A DNA stretch of 64,000 bases from Cyanoderma ruficeps (GCA_008694505.1 VZDJ01007747.1:13792059-13856058); one strand, 5' to 3'; counted from the first letter of the stretch, positions 14,301-27,212 are shown. A program made the numbers and translations. Notes: generated by a model not told the origin, from the sequence alone.

Positions 14301-17300
14301 ACAGTATTTTTTCCCAGAGGTTAAAATCTTCATGTCATGCCTCTGCCAGTGCCAGATTCACAGTGGAGACTTGATTAGAGTCTGAAAGTCCTGTATCTGA
14401 ACTATGTGCCCCATTGGCTTCTCTGTAATAAGAATTATTTACTTTCATTTTGTTATTTGAACAACAGAAAAAAAATCATTATTGCATGTACAGAAATACA
14501 CACAAGCATTTATTGTCTCTGTCAAACCAAGACTGCAAATTTCATTTGAACTTTCAAAATCTTTCATTTCCTTGTTCTTTATTATTTTTTTCTTTTCTAT
14601 AAGACTTTCTGGCAGTTTTACTTCTAGTGCATATTTCCAAATATCTCTGTTGGTCAACATGAGTGCTGCTTATGCTGGCAAATCTTAATCATATAGTTAC
14701 AGATAGCACATAATGTAGAAGTCAAAATTAAAATCATTGACTATGAAAAACTAATAGAAAGCTCTTGTAGATGCTATTTTATGATGCTGCTGTGATCCCA
14801 TAGTGAGTGTATGAATTTCATGGCTGAAAAAATGTTAACTCAAATGATGCAATGTTTTAATATAGCCAAAAATAATGTTGATGGTCATGTACTCTGGAGA
14901 GAAGTACATATTACATCTTCTAGACTGAGACACCTGAGGATGTTTGGTTTAGTACATCTTCCTCAGTTAGAGATTTCTGAGATGTTCCTGTCGTCTTCTG
15001 TAGGCATTCCTGAGAATTCCCACTCTTTTCACATCAAAAATTCAATGTTTTCTCTTTCCCCAGTACTTACACCATGTGTTATCTGCATTCAAACTAAACT
15101 CTACAGGAAATGTAATGAAACATGAGCTAGAAAGGATACAGTGCTAGTTTCACTAACAGATTAAAAAAAAATGCTGCCATCAGAAAACTTCTGGTGCTTT
15201 GAATGACTTCATTTAGAAAACATTTTCAGATGAGTGTATTTCAGTTCCAGTGGAAGAAGCTCTATGTGACTTGCTGCCACTCGTGATTTGTTGTTTGGGT
15301 ATTTTGTTGAAATTAAGTAGGATTCTGCCTACAGATGTGCACATTTGCAGAAAGTTTATATCTCATTTACTGTAAGCTTTTAAAATTATCAAATTCTAGT
15401 AAATAAAATACAGCTGGACATATCTCTACTGAACTCTGATGTAAGAGTAAGGAAAATATTTTAAATAAGTGATGCAAACTTTTTTGCCTGTGAGTTGCAC
15501 AAAAATATAAGATTTAAAATAACCAATATTATTCTGGACTTGTCTAGAACCCAAAAGGTGCCTGACATTCTGCAACAATTTCAGTAACTGTAGAGTTATT
15601 GCTACTTTTTACACGTTATTTAAAGTTGTCATTTACCATGAAAGAAAGCTTATTTATTCTTTCGTGTTCTGTTTTCATGTAAAGAACCTTATGACAGTTA
15701 CCTTCCCTCATAGTACAATAATAAACAATAGGAGAATGATCCCTTCAATTGGCTCAAATTACATGCCAGGAAAAAAAAAAAAGAGAAATATGAGAAAGCT
15801 TTCAGAGTCTTACACTATCATTAGTACATCTTTATGGTATTCAGCTGTTTCTTATGGTGTATCCTGTCTGTTCCCCTTTTTAACAAAACAAAGTCATGTC
15901 CCTTCTTTCTTCCTGTTTCCAGAGGAGTAGGTCTCCCAGTGCTATACTGTTGTCTCACCTGTTAGCACATATGGGAATTGTTAATCCTTAATTGTAAGAG
16001 CATTTCTGAACATTTGTTAGAATAAACCAACCAAACAAAAGTACTAAAGCACAAATAAGAACCAAAGCAATAGGTGTTAACTGAAGTATTTCAATACTGC
16101 ATGGATCTAGGATATCTGACCTATGCAAGAGAAGCAATTTGAAGTCTGAAATTAAGTCTAGTCTAGAGTTTTTTAAATGTCTGTTTCACCTGGTTTTGGG
16201 TACTGACCCTTTCTAAAGACAGTATATCTGACAACCTCTTGTTGTATGGCTGGGTATGGTTTTTCTTTGGTTTGGTTTGATTCGAGTTTTTCCAGAGTGC
16301 TATCACATTTTTCTTTGGTTGCTTCAGTGGCTGCTTGTTTTCTCCTTCTTGTTGATACAATCTGCATTACATGTCTCTCAGCTTGTTTCTTCAATTAACT
16401 TCTCAATGGACCCCCTGGTAATTTGCATTGTCTCCTGCTTCCTATTTCCCTGATGTTTTCTATCATTTTGCTTGTGTTTTGGTGATCACTAACCGGCTGC
16501 TTAGGCAGTTGTTTGGAGCAGTAGTGATTCCCTGCTGATTTTACCACTTACTCTGAACAGATCTTTTCTTAAACTTGTGTTTTGTTGTTTATCCAATTTT
16601 GATATTGGATTTCTGTCTGTGGGACTATATAAACCAAATCCAAAGTACCTTTCTCAGAAAGGATCAATCTATTTAGAAGAAAATTACTTTTCTTTGAATT
16701 TCAAACATTGAAAGTGCTTATATGAGACAGAAAAAATATTCACTTGAAATAAGAATGACAATTTTTTACTTTTTGACTATATTCTTTCTGTGGTTCTTTT
16801 TTTGCATTTAATTGTCAGTTAACTGTAAATTATATGAAGTAAACTAGTAAACAGCACTGTATGACTTCTCTGTTTCCTGTTCAAGAAATGTAAAGCATCT
16901 GTCCCTGCTTGTAAACCTCACTTAATCATTTGAAACTTTAATAGTCTATTTAATACTTTCAAAACTTTTCAGGGAGAGTTACAGCCTGATGGGAAAGTCA
17001 GAATGATACTATGCCTAAGTCAGAAATCAGAAGTGAATTGTATATTTATCACAAATATTTAGCATAAATAAAACTGTCACTTTTAGCTGTATGGGTATAT
17101 GCACAGAATCAGATGTATTCAAGAGCCTAACTTCATTTTGTTGGTAAATTACTCTAAAAACTAATATACTTTATATTTCATTTATGAAAGAATGATTCAT
17201 AATTCCACCACAAATCACCCTCTTCCTATTATAGTCAGACATTCAGAAAAAAAAAAAAGTTTGGAAACATAAACACATAAAGTTCACAGAAACACAGTGA

Positions 17301-20300
17301 ATAGCAATGATCTACTTGTCCTGCACAGCACACCATTCAATGAAACTTTGCCTTTACACAGTGACATATGGCTGTATATAGTCTGATTTAGCATTCTAAG
17401 TAAGAAATGAAGGTGAGGTGGTATTTTCTTTCAGTATGGGACATATATTAAATAAAAGTCATAAAATATGACCTAGGCAGTTTGCAGAGTTCTCCAGTGT
17501 AGTTCTTACATGGTAAACTGTCTGAAATTTCAACAGGATTTTATTGATTGTCAACCAGTATTCACAAAAATGCCTCTCGATTCTATGATTATGAGAGGGT
17601 GACAGTACATTTTACTAGAAAATAATAAAGGAACAACACTGTCACTGGGGAAGGACACACCTATGGAATGAAGAAAGCTCTGATTGAGAATAAACAGCCA
17701 GTTTGGGTTCTGTCCATAGCATAAGATGAAAAGCAATTTTGTATGTATATCAAAGTGACTACAACAGTTTTAGCAAACAATAATCTTAATTACTCTCAGC
17801 ATCTGTTTTTCAATCTGGAAAATAAAAATATCTTCTGTAAAATATCTATGTATTAAAATGGTCTCCCTGAGTTAGTAATGTAGAACTTATTCTGTGTTTT
17901 TGAATTTAGTTTATAATAATGGCATTTATAAGTATCTGTCAAAAAGAAGCTATTGCATACACAATACTTTTTGTATGAAATCAGTATATGTTGACAGATA
18001 CAGTTGCCTCTATTTTCAAGATTATGAATGGTGACAGATATAATTCAAGTACATTTTATTCAAGAAAGAAGGCTTTTCATAAAATTGGATGGGATTTTAT
18101 GTTTTTCTGTGAAATAAAAATATTTTAAAACCATCAAAAAGATAAATACACTTTTTTATTTTGTAGATATCTTGAAAATAATAATTAAATGTGAAATTCA
18201 AGATTATGTTAGTTATGTGGCTATTTAATTATTATGCTCATATTAAGAAAAACTGAGTTGCCACATTAAACAGAACTCACTTATTTCCATGTGCAGTTAT
18301 GAAACCTAGTGCTCCAGTACAAGATCTGAGTCTAAACTATCATTGCTGTTATTTCTTGGTTACGTAGAGAGTGAAGAATAGGGGAATTACTCAGAGTTTG
18401 CAGAAACATAAATTATCTTGTCTACACATGTTGCTACAATATGATCAACATTAGTAACTCAGGTCTCGATACAGCCACAGTAGAAAAACCTCGAGGCTAA
18501 GCATGTACTTCTCATATAATCTAGCAATAGATCAATGCAGCCAGTTTGCATCCAGCCCTAACAGATTGTATATGAGGCTGTGCTCAGCTAAACAGATTTA
18601 CTGTCAGTTTAGTGCATTTCTGTGCAGATACTCATACATCAATAATGGTCCCTGTCTAAAACAAGTAAATGTCAATGTGTTTAAGGTATATTTTCTATCA
18701 TCTACTGCTATCAACTATTCCTGTTGTTACTTGTTATACTTCATTTTGATTTAAGCTTGTTTGAGAGTAGACTCTACGCTGTAGAATTCATATCCACAAC
18801 ACCGAGTAGTCTCAGAATTCAGACCCACAAAATTACTCAGAGCTCAGCTTGATGAAATTTATCTTCCTCTTTCCACCAGTGAAAAATGCTTCTTTTCTTA
18901 CTGTAAATGAAATTAATTCTCCATCATATGTTTCCTGTTTGCCTTTGTTCTCCCTGTCCTGAGCTATTCCCAACATTCGAATTTTTATTGCAAGTTAAAA
19001 GAGTGGTGAACACGTCAAAGAAACAGAATCCACATTTAACAGGGACTCAAAGAGTTATGACTACTTGTTTAGACAGTTTGAGATTTCATTGTTTGTTCTT
19101 CTTGAAGCTATGAAAATGGACATTAGAAGAGCTTTAGCATGAATTCCAGCCTGCACTGAGTACATCAACACAGCTACAGTGATAATTGTTCGGATTTTAC
19201 TTTCACAATAAATAATGATAAATTTGGAATGAATCCTCTAAAAGAAAATGAACTTATTACAGGTTTGCACCATTGCTGAAGGTGAGGTTAGAATACTTAT
19301 TATATTAGCTAATTAAGTCAGGCTGAACATAAAATAGGAAAGGCAGAATTACAGGTTTTCTCAATATAGCTTAAAAACGTCAAAAAAGTTTCATAGGACT
19401 TAAAAATTGAAATAATGCTTCTGGTGCACTTTACATTATAACTTTACTGTAAGAAGCATGCTTATAGTCCTGTATGTTTTTCTTTAAAATTAGCCATATA
19501 AGTACATACTTCATAATAGCAATATTTGCATTAAAACATGCTGATTGCATACACCAAATTTGACTCATCAGAAAAAGAAAATAAATGTTAACAGAATTCT
19601 GATGGAGAACATCATATGGGATGAAAATTGACCTTTAAATTATACATCTCATTTTTTATGGCATGGATTGTAATGATTTGGGAGTAGAAAATGATTTTAA
19701 CAACTATCTGCCCCAGCATGGATTCCATCAACTTAAACATCAGTTGCACAATGCACATTTTCTAATTTTGCATTTTGTATATATTAGACTTAGGCGGAAC
19801 AATTTTTCATACAGCAGTTTTTGATAGAAAAAAATAGAACAGCAGATACTGTTGAATCGCTTTCTTACACTGAAATATAAGAAGGGATTAAAAATAGTGG
19901 TCACAACTAAACTTCACTGTGTAGATATGCCACTGTAACTTGAAAACAGTAGCTTCATATATTTAATGAATACTGTGGATTAATTTGGAAATGGTTGTAA
20001 TTGCAGAAATAAATTTGTGCTTAAATAAAAATAGAAAAGTTCTAATTGGTAAGTAATAGAGGTCATATTCAATCTTTAAATTTGCTTTGTTTGTATAAGT
20101 GTTGCAGAACTGTTGCCAGGAATTCTATGTTAAGTTTTGTTATGATTCTTTGTGTCTTGTCCTAGAAAATACAGTTCTATCAAATAATAGCCACTCACTC
20201 CAGAATTGTGGATTTTCCCCTATTGTTGCAAAATAAAACCCTAAGATTCTTACTCTGGTTTTACACAATAAGAATTTTGCAGTTTTTCCAACATAAGTAC

Positions 20301-23300
20301 AGTGTATGTTGCAGGAAGAAAAACAGAAGGTGAGGTGCAGGCAGGTGCCACTTCTGTTAAAGAAAACAGACCCAAGGCCTTTAGTATGAAGTAGAATCAC
20401 AAAAATGAGAACTCTTTTTTTTTTCTCCCTTTTATTGAGTAAATGTATATAGAAACTTGCGGAACAAAGGCAGAATACTTAAATTATTCTTTTATTACAG
20501 TGAGAGCAAGAGTTTGTATAACCCTAAAGAAAGATCAAACTTAGGCACTTAAGAATTCTTTTGTCTGTGGAATAGAACATGCAGAGAAGCTTCTGGTTCT
20601 CTCGTCCTTGAGCTTCTACTTCTGTCATTTTCCTACATACTCTGAGATAAATCTCATCACTTAGCCAAATCAGAAGTTTGTCTAGCTCAACAGGTGGGTT
20701 TTCCCCTTTTCTTATAAATTGAGAAGTATTCTCTTAAGCATCGCCTGCTTTCTCAGATAGTCTCATTACTGTAGGAAAAGACTCTCCTCACTGGAGATGG
20801 TACAAATGCCTCATCAGGACCAAGCTGAGCTGAACATGTATACATCCTTCAACAGTCAAGCTCTTCTTAAAAACCAACAGCCATTTGAAAGCCTCTGTTT
20901 TTTTGTGGGGGGATATAAATCTGGCTCAAATATTGTAACTGGAAAAGAGGATGTGAGGAAATAAGTACTAAATCATGTACTTCTGTAGTTCCGCTCAGTA
21001 CTTTGGTGAATGCTGCAGGAACATCTTTGACTTTAATTTAATCTGAACAAACCAGAGATAATGTATTCAATCTTCATAAATGTACATGATAAAAAAAAAA
21101 TTCTGTGGAACTGCATTGTTCTTTTAGGTATATGGTTACACAGTAAATAGAAATTGAGCATGCAGTTAAATGATTTCAACAGAATCTTTTCCTTATCAGT
21201 TTTGTATCTAGAAGTTGAATAATCCCAGAACACTTCATTATTTTGCTTCATGGACACCTGCAAAGTATAAGCTTTAGATATTTTTCCTTTTTTTTCATTT
21301 AATTCAAGTCACTCTGTCCGAAGATGCTTCTCATTTATATAGCTTGTAGATAGACAGAAATAATCTTATTACCTTAAACCTTTAACAATGTAAGGAATAT
21401 AACTGACACTCAGTTTTGAAGGTAGAAATCGCTGTGGCAGATGTAACAGAAGATTCTAGCTTTTATTACAGACAATCTTACGGTATAGACAAATCCTCCA
21501 GTACTAGTTCCCTTATTATTGTATAGTTAACACCATGTTAATTCTTTCACAGTTTCATGAAAAAAATGTAATCTTATTAGTTGAATATATCCTTTGAAAC
21601 TCCTGTTAGGTTAATGGTCTAATGAAAAAATCCCAAGTCATCTTTATTTAAACAACCCAGTAGTAATACGAAGGCTTATTACTATTTATCAGAAATAAAT
21701 AGTATATTTATCATTAGATAACCATAAAATCATTGCAAATTGTATAAATACCTCACAGCAACCCACTGATGTGATTACAAATCCATTTGACTTGTACGTT
21801 TTTCCTGTGGTTCCAAATACAGATCCGGTGTATATTTTATTAGGATATTTGGAGAAGAATTAATGAATGAGAATGAGACCTTACTGTAATACCTACTATG
21901 TGCAGTTAGTTGTAGGTTATGAACTTTTATGAATAAAAAGTATGTGACAAGGAAATTGCAGGAGTGTGAGTTTGTGAGGGAGTAGACTAAGTATGATGGA
22001 ACAAGGGTAGGTGATGGGTGGGAAAAGAGGAGTGCTGCCCCAAGAAGTTCATATACCTTGCTTCACAATCAGTTCCCTGTGTAATCAGTTTGACCTCCCT
22101 TAAGCCTCCCTCACTGTTCTGGAGTCCTTCCTCCACTTCCCTAATTCCCTTTCTTCCCTTTCTACATCTCTTAATCCCTTCATTTGTCCTCAGCAACCCT
22201 TTTGAGGCTGCTATCAATCCAGGTTTGCCAAGATCTGCTCATATCACTTCTATAAGGTGTTTCCCTCTTCCCCCTTTTGCTTCTATCCGATATCCTTGCT
22301 TATCCTACTGCAGTGATTTTTGACTGCAAGGGGTATGACCACAGAGATCAACCTTGAGGCTTTTTTTGAGCTGGCTGTCTGCTGTCTTCTAAGTCTCAAA
22401 AAAAAAAAAAAAAGGCATCTTCTTAAAACACTGATTTAATTTTCCCTTGTGACTCCCAGAATAATACTTCTATGCTGTTGTTCTGTTGTTTCTCTTAAAC
22501 TGTCAGCTTGTATTCATGGGGTCATGAGGTCAATTATGTGATTAGGCTGTAAACTAAGTTTAAACAATAACAAAGAAATCTTCTTGGGTGAATCAGCCTC
22601 TCAGACACGGGCATGCAAGTGCTTACCTTGGGAGCAGCTAGAAATTCACACTGAAGAAAAGAAGAAAGACTTTTACACTTAGATAGTGTATTCATGATTT
22701 TAAGAAAATCAATTTGATTCATTTAGGCATAAGAGTTTATTTTAGCCTTGATACTTTCCTGTGAGAAATTATGCTTAATAAAATGAAGACTCTGCAATTC
22801 CCATGGAGCTTCAAGCACAAGGATTTGGCAAATAAATTAAGCTTTCCTGTCATCTCTAGAAGAGCACTCACAAGAGTGTAACATACTTAATATACAGGAG
22901 TGTTTTTTTCTGTTTTTATAAGTTGTTTGTGATCAAGGAAGCTTGTCAAGGGAATGATTGTACTACTACAAGTGACATTTTCCTAACTTAAATTTTAAGG
23001 TTGTTGAAAATAACCTATTTTTTCTGCCTGTTAAGAAATTCAACCAGATTCAGAAAAAAAAAATCTCTTTTGGGAGTATCCTATCTAGAGTCCAAGAGAC
23101 TTAAACCAATTTAAAAGAAATAAAAATTGCAGAATAAGTACATTTGTGTTGCAGTGTAATCCATGGGAAAATCAGCAGGAACACTTGTGAGAATAATGTG
23201 TTAATGTCATAACTTGGGAAATAAAACTTCATGTCAACATGGAAGACTAAAAATAATGATCTAAGTAATACATAATTGGTGTCGTAGTGCTACTAACAAT

Positions 23301-23436
23301 TGAAAATGATGAAGGAGAACAGGCTTCTGACTAACTTGGCTACAGTTTTGCATTAAATACATTCCTTTCATATTTAGCAAAAAGATTACTCACTGTGATC
23401 ACAGGACTCAATCTAAGCAGTTATATTCTCTATGTA
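11344..23436. other. Long AT-rich interval, no gene supported
   Basis: About 12 kb with no transposon end, RNA gene or family I recognise. A-runs occur near 15,770, 17,250 and 22,398-22,413 and a T-run near 20,415. A 125-codon minus-strand frame (11,901-12,278) contains a possible exon, discussed under findings. A pyrimidine-rich patch lies at about 22,080-22,320. Slightly GC-richer sequence lies at about 13,740-13,960 but I cannot name it. Confidence 0.5.
22398..22413 (+). repeat. Poly-A tract, 16 bases
   Basis: An uninterrupted A run. It could be the tail of an old retrocopy, but the sequence before it is not recognisable and I see no flanking target duplication. I treat it as a simple homopolymer. 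Confidence 0.8.
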
Positions 23437-24470
23437 TGTATTGGATTTGCATGACAAGGTTTTGGTAGTGGAGAGCAGGGGAGCTTTGGGGGTGGCCTCT
23501 GTGGGAAGGTGCCGGAAGCTTCCCCAAAGCTCAACAGAGCCAATGCCAGCTGGCTCCAAGAGGGACCCACAGCAGGGCCGAGGAGAGGACCATCAGCAAT
23601 GGTAGCAATGCCTCGAGGAGTACATGGCTAAGAAAGGGAAGAAGTTATTGCTCAGGAGGAAATTGCACCCGTGGAGAGAGGGACAATATGTGTGAGCTCT
23701 ACGGACATTAAGGTCAGTGCAGAAGGAGAAGAAGGAGCTGCTTCAGGTGCCCGGGCAGAGATTCCCCTGCAACCCATGGTGAAGACTAGTGAGGCAGCTG
23801 TGTCCCTGCAGCCCAGAGAGGTCAATGGTGCAGCAGAGATCCACCTGCTACCCCCTGAGGGTCCAATACCAAAGGAGGCTCCTGGCAGGACCTTGGGACC
23901 TGTGGAGAGAGCGGCCCACCCTGGAGCAGGTTTGCTGGCAGGACTTGTAACCATGCAGGGGGCCTGTGCCAGAGCAGTTTGTGAAGAATTGTCCCATGGG
24001 AAGGATTCAGGTCTAGAGAACTTGATGGAGAACCGTATCCTATTGGGATACTACACTGTTGCAGGGGAGGAGTATGAGGATTCCTCCCCTTGAGTAGGAA
24101 GGAGCAAAAGAGCCAGCTTGTAATGACTGACCACAGACCCCATTCCCTTGTTCCCCTGAGCCACTGGCAGGGACGTGTTGGAGAAAACTGAGAGTCAAAG
24201 AACCCAAGAAGAAGGGAGGGGTGGAGGAAAGGTGTTTGTAAGATTTTCTTTTATTTCTTACTATCCTGCTCTGATTTGATTGGTAATCAATTAATTTCCC
24301 CAAGTCAACTCTGTTATGCCCATTTTGGTAATTCCCGTCTGATCATTTCCTGTCCTTATCTCTACCCACAAGCTTTTCATTCTGTTTTCTCTTCTCTTTC
24401 CAGCTGAGGAGGGGAGTGATAGAGTATTTTTGGTGGGTACCTGATGTCCAGCCAGGGTCAACCCACCTCA
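23437..24470 (+). mobile_element. Solitary ERV LTR, 1-kb family, copy A
   Basis: This GC-richer block begins TGTATTGG and ends CCACCTCA, consistent with a TG...CA retroviral LTR. It is clearly homologous along its length to 46,361-47,387. Shared stretches include a TTTGCAYGRCAAG start, the CTGTGGAGAGAGC block near the middle, a CAGGGGARGAGTRTGAGGA block and a GCCAGGGTCMACCCACC end. Flanks ATGTA (23,432-23,436) and GTGTA (24,471-24,475) match at four of five positions, which suggests an aged 5-bp target duplication as made by ERVL-like class III elements. A degraded polyadenylation region (AATCAATTAATTT) lies near 24,284, giving + orientation. No gag, pol or env sequence adjoins it, so it is a solo LTR left by recombination. 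The long open frames inside it are not genes. I recall this type from other bird genomes but cannot give a catalogue name with certainty. Confidence 0.83.
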
Positions 24471-25547
24471 GTGTAATTAATTACACTGTTTAAACAGGTG
24501 ATGAGATCTATACTAAAAGCTAAGGCAGGAAACAAATATGTATGTTTTGTTGAATAAACAACATTTTATGTTGCTGCAATTCATATTAAAATCATTAATC
24601 TACCTGGTTTTTAAAGTAGTTTAAATATCTTTATGTTACTGGAATTAAAATGATGTCATTTATAGATTGAATGTACCTTTTTACTTTGAGTCTGTCAGAA
24701 GCAATGCAGATTTGAGTTGAAAATTGCTTTTCCTAGTTTGAAATTTTGCCCATGAATTCACTTTCTGCTTTTATTTCTGATCTTACACTTAACCTTTGAA
24801 GCTATTCAATCCACTCCTGATATCTATGCTCTTATTTTCTGAATCCAGAAGTATTTTTCTCAACTTACAGTTAAGTCTTTGAAGAATAATAGTTTTATAC
24901 CTTCAGTTGCCGTTCATCTTACACATTTTTTCTTCCCGTTTCTTTTTGAGAAAACTACATCCAGTTAGTTAGATGTTACTGACCATAAAAATGTATTTAC
25001 TTTGGTATTTTTTATATAATACAGTGGGACACTGGTATAATTTTCTAGTACTTTAGAAACCTCTGCTGTTTACGTGAACCAGTGGAGTGAGGGGCAGATT
25101 CCCTTCTTTGCACAGGAACCATGGCAACTGCATTATCCCACTGATATTCCTGCTGTAACTGAAGATACTATAAAACTGGAAAGGGCTGATGAAAAACTCA
25201 AGAGACATCAACTGAAGTGTTCAAGAAGGATTTCAAGCCATCACTGGAATAATGTGATGCATTTTAGAGCATGAAGCAATTATTTGTTACCAAAAAATTT
25301 GGAGAAGTATTCACACTGGTAGAATATAAGAAACTGATAATTGTGTTTAGATTATCTATATCTGGAAACGTTGTCTGTCTTGAGTGTGTGTAAGCTACTT
25401 TAGTATCTCTGATAATGAAATTTCATATATAATAAACACATCAGGATGATTCCTATCACACTTATATCCATTGCACTCTATTACAGACATTATCAGACAC
25501 TTTAACAGATCCATTAGTTTTGAATTTAAATAGGAATCATCAGTTTT
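24471..25547. other. AT-rich spacer, no gene recognised
   Basis: This is unique-looking DNA between copy A of the LTR and the composite CR1. A 66-codon frame at 25,074-25,274 follows an acceptor-like TTTGCACAG, but nothing else supports an exon there. Confidence 0.55.
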
Positions 25548-25739
25548 CACAGAATCATAGAATATCTTAGTTGGAAGGAACCCGCGAGGATGATTGAAGT
25601 CCAGTTCCTCGCCTTTTACAGGACAGGCACAAGACCCACACTGTGTGCCTGAAAGCATTGTCCAGACACTTCTTGAACTCTGTCAGGCTTCATGCTGTGA
25701 CCACCCCACTGGGGAGTCTGTTCCAGTGCTCAGCCTCTG

Positions 25740-26254
25740 AGTGAAGAACATTTTCTTAATATCCAACTTTAACCACCCCTGACACAGCTTTGGGTCATTC
25801 TCTTGGGTTCTGTCCCTGATCACCCTGACACAGAAAAGAGATCAGTGCCTGCCCCTCTGCTTACTCTTGAGAAAGTTGTAGATTCTATTGGGGCTTCCTC
25901 CCAGAAGAATTCCCTCTTCTCCAGACTGAACAAGGCAAGTGACCTCAGTTGCTTCTGACATGGCTTCCCCTCTACACCCATCAGCATCTTCACAGTCCTC
26001 CTCTGGATGCTCTCTAATGGCTTGATATCCTTCTTATATTGTGGCACCCAAAACTGCACACAGCACTTAGAGCAGAGTGGGCCAATCTTCTTCCACTGGC
26101 TGGCCATGCTGTGCCTGATGCCTCCCAGGACCTGGGTGACCTTCTTGGCTGCCAGGGCACTGCTGACTCAGATTCAACTTGCTGTCAACCAGAACGCCCA
26201 GGTCCCTTTCCACAGTGCTTCTCTCCAGCGTCTCATTCCCTGGTTTGTGAGTAC
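25740..26254 (-). pseudogene. CR1 ORF2 C-terminal part (degraded)
   Basis: The minus strand encodes the region after the reverse-transcriptase domain of CR1 ORF2. Visible motifs are a Leu-X-Lys-Lys-like segment near 26,150, Val-Gln-Phe-Trp-Val-Pro-Gln-Tyr-Lys-Lys-Asp-Ile-Lys at about 26,060-26,020, Leu-Glu-Ser-Ile-Gln-Arg-Arg directly after it, Gly-Lys-Pro near 25,960 and Leu-Phe-Ser-Leu-Glu-Lys-Arg near 25,915. A 95-codon frame at 25,820-26,107 covers most of it, and frames on either side carry the rest. The + strand frames of 95-128 codons over the same bases are its antisense shadows. Confidence 0.9.
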
Positions 26255-26278
26255 ATCCATTCCCCAGTTTGTGTGTAC
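26234..26278. repeat. Imperfect tandem duplication, period 24 bp
   Basis: A unit of the form CATTCCCYRGTTTGTGWGTAC appears at 26,234-26,254 and again at 26,258-26,278, separated by three bases. It lies exactly where the CR1 sequence jumps from the ORF2 C-terminal part to the ORF2 N-terminal part, so it probably marks the deletion or repair junction. Confidence 0.8.
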
Positions 26279-26279
26279 A

Positions 26280-26532
26280 CCCTTACCCAGAGGCTCCCAT
26301 CTGTGTCTTTCCCAACTGTACCCTCCACAATTCCAGCCCTTCCATTACATACAACACCACCCCCATCTCACCTTCTCTGCCTATCCCTCCTGAAGGGCCT
26401 GTAGCCATCCAACAAGGCACTTGTGTCACAGGATTCATGACAGATTTCTCTTATGACAGTGAGTGGTCTCTGGGGTTGGGCCAATGCTTCAAGCTTCTCT
26501 TGTTTGTTCCTCATGCTGTTTGCATTAGTATA
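26280..26532 (-). pseudogene. CR1 ORF2 N-terminal part, downstream of the LTR
   Basis: On the minus strand this segment continues the ORF2 start that was cut by the LTR. It reads Asn-Ala-Asn-Ser-Met-Arg-Asn-Lys-Gln-Glu-Lys-Leu-Glu from about 26,530 down. Further on come Asp-Gly-Tyr-Arg-Pro-Phe-Arg-Arg-Asp-Arg near 26,415-26,385 and Gly-Ser-Leu-Trp-Val-Arg-Val near 26,300-26,280. These correspond to the start of the apurinic-endonuclease-like domain of CR1 ORF2. The catalytic remainder of the domain and all of the RT domain are absent. Confidence 0.85.
26528..26532. repeat. Left target-site duplication GTATA
   Basis: This 5-bp copy of GTATA immediately precedes the LTR's TGTCCT. The identical GTATA follows the LTR at 27,208-27,212. 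On the minus strand it is TATAC, part of the Tyr-Thr codons of CR1 ORF2. Confidence 0.92.
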
Positions 26533-27207
26533 TGTCCTAGGGTGACTATGATGCCTGTATCACCAATCATCTGTTCTGTCTGTGCTGTGTGTGTTCTGTA
26601 CCTTTAAGACTGATTCTGAGAGGAGCAGGGACGAAGACGCGCGCAGTTTGTTTTGGGAAAACATTTTTCACTCCTACTCACTTCTTCGTCATCGTCCTTG
26701 GGTGTGTGTTCGTCGGATGCACGGACAGCAGCAGGAGAGGTTTTTTTTTTCTTTTTTAGTTAGTCTAGGTAGCTGAGGCAAAAAAGCTTCCTGGACTGTT
26801 TTTTTTTCCCTTTTCCTTTTTTCTTGGGACTGTTTAAATCTGTTCGGGACTGAAAACCCAGGGGAGCACCAGGAACTGCACCTGTGGCCCACCCGGGCCT
26901 GGATCTGGGGATTTTCCAGCGCCGAAGGGGACCCAGACTGATCAGAGACTGAGAGAGCTGAGCTGACACACGGCAAGGACTTCTCTCAGTTTTGCCATCT
27001 CTTTTCGGACCAGCAAGAGGTTTTATTGTTTCATATTATTCATTCCTATGCTTGTGGGCAGCTTGTTTGTTAAATAAATAGTTTTTTTCCACTTTTCTCT
27101 GAGGAAGTTCTTTTCCGGACCGACTGGGGGAGGGGCCATTTAGGTTTTTCTCTCCCAAGAAACCCCCATTTGGAGGTTTCCTCGCAAATTTGACCTAAAC
27201 CAGGACA
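26533..27207 (+). mobile_element. Solitary ERV LTR, 675 bp, nested in CR1
   Basis: This LTR has clean inverted termini, TGTCCT at the left and AGGACA at the right, and is bounded by perfect GTATA duplications. A 5-bp duplication fits class III (ERVL-like) integrases; class I usually gives 4 bp and ERVK-like 6 bp. A polyadenylation signal AATAAA at 27,073-27,078 near the 3' side sets the orientation as +, opposite to the host CR1. CpG-containing sequence occurs at about 26,630-26,720 and 26,890-26,930 in the presumed U3/R part. No internal retroviral sequence is present, so it is a solo LTR produced by recombination between two LTRs. Intact ends and an unaltered duplication suggest it is younger than the two 1-kb LTRs. 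It shows no obvious similarity to those copies. The short open frames in it are chance. Confidence 0.92.
27073..27078 (+). promoter_or_regulatory. LTR polyadenylation signal AATAAA
   Basis: A canonical AATAAA lies in the 3' third of the 675-bp LTR, followed by a T-rich stretch. This is the expected arrangement for the R/U5 border. It could terminate transcripts running on the + strand through this place; that is inference. Confidence 0.6.
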
Positions 27208-27212
27208 GTATA
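27208..27212. repeat. Right target-site duplication GTATA
   Basis: This is the second copy of the 5-bp duplication made when the retrovirus integrated. It abuts the LTR's terminal CA exactly. Confidence 0.92.

Noticed and set aside
16163..16394. Lys/Glu-rich minus-strand frames of 65 and 73 codons
   Set aside because: The composition follows from A-rich DNA and I could not link it to a retroviral or host protein. The two frames overlap in different phases.
22398..22413. Poly-A tail of a processed pseudogene
   Set aside because: The preceding sequence is not recognisable as a spliced transcript and no target duplication flanks it.
23671..24093. 140-codon + strand open frame in a GC-rich block
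   Set aside because: It lies wholly inside LTR copy A. The corresponding part of copy B does not keep the same frame, so it is a chance frame in GC-rich repeat DNA.
26007..26404. Frames of 121 and 128 codons on the + strand
   Set aside because: They are antisense to the CR1 ORF2 relic and have no independent support.
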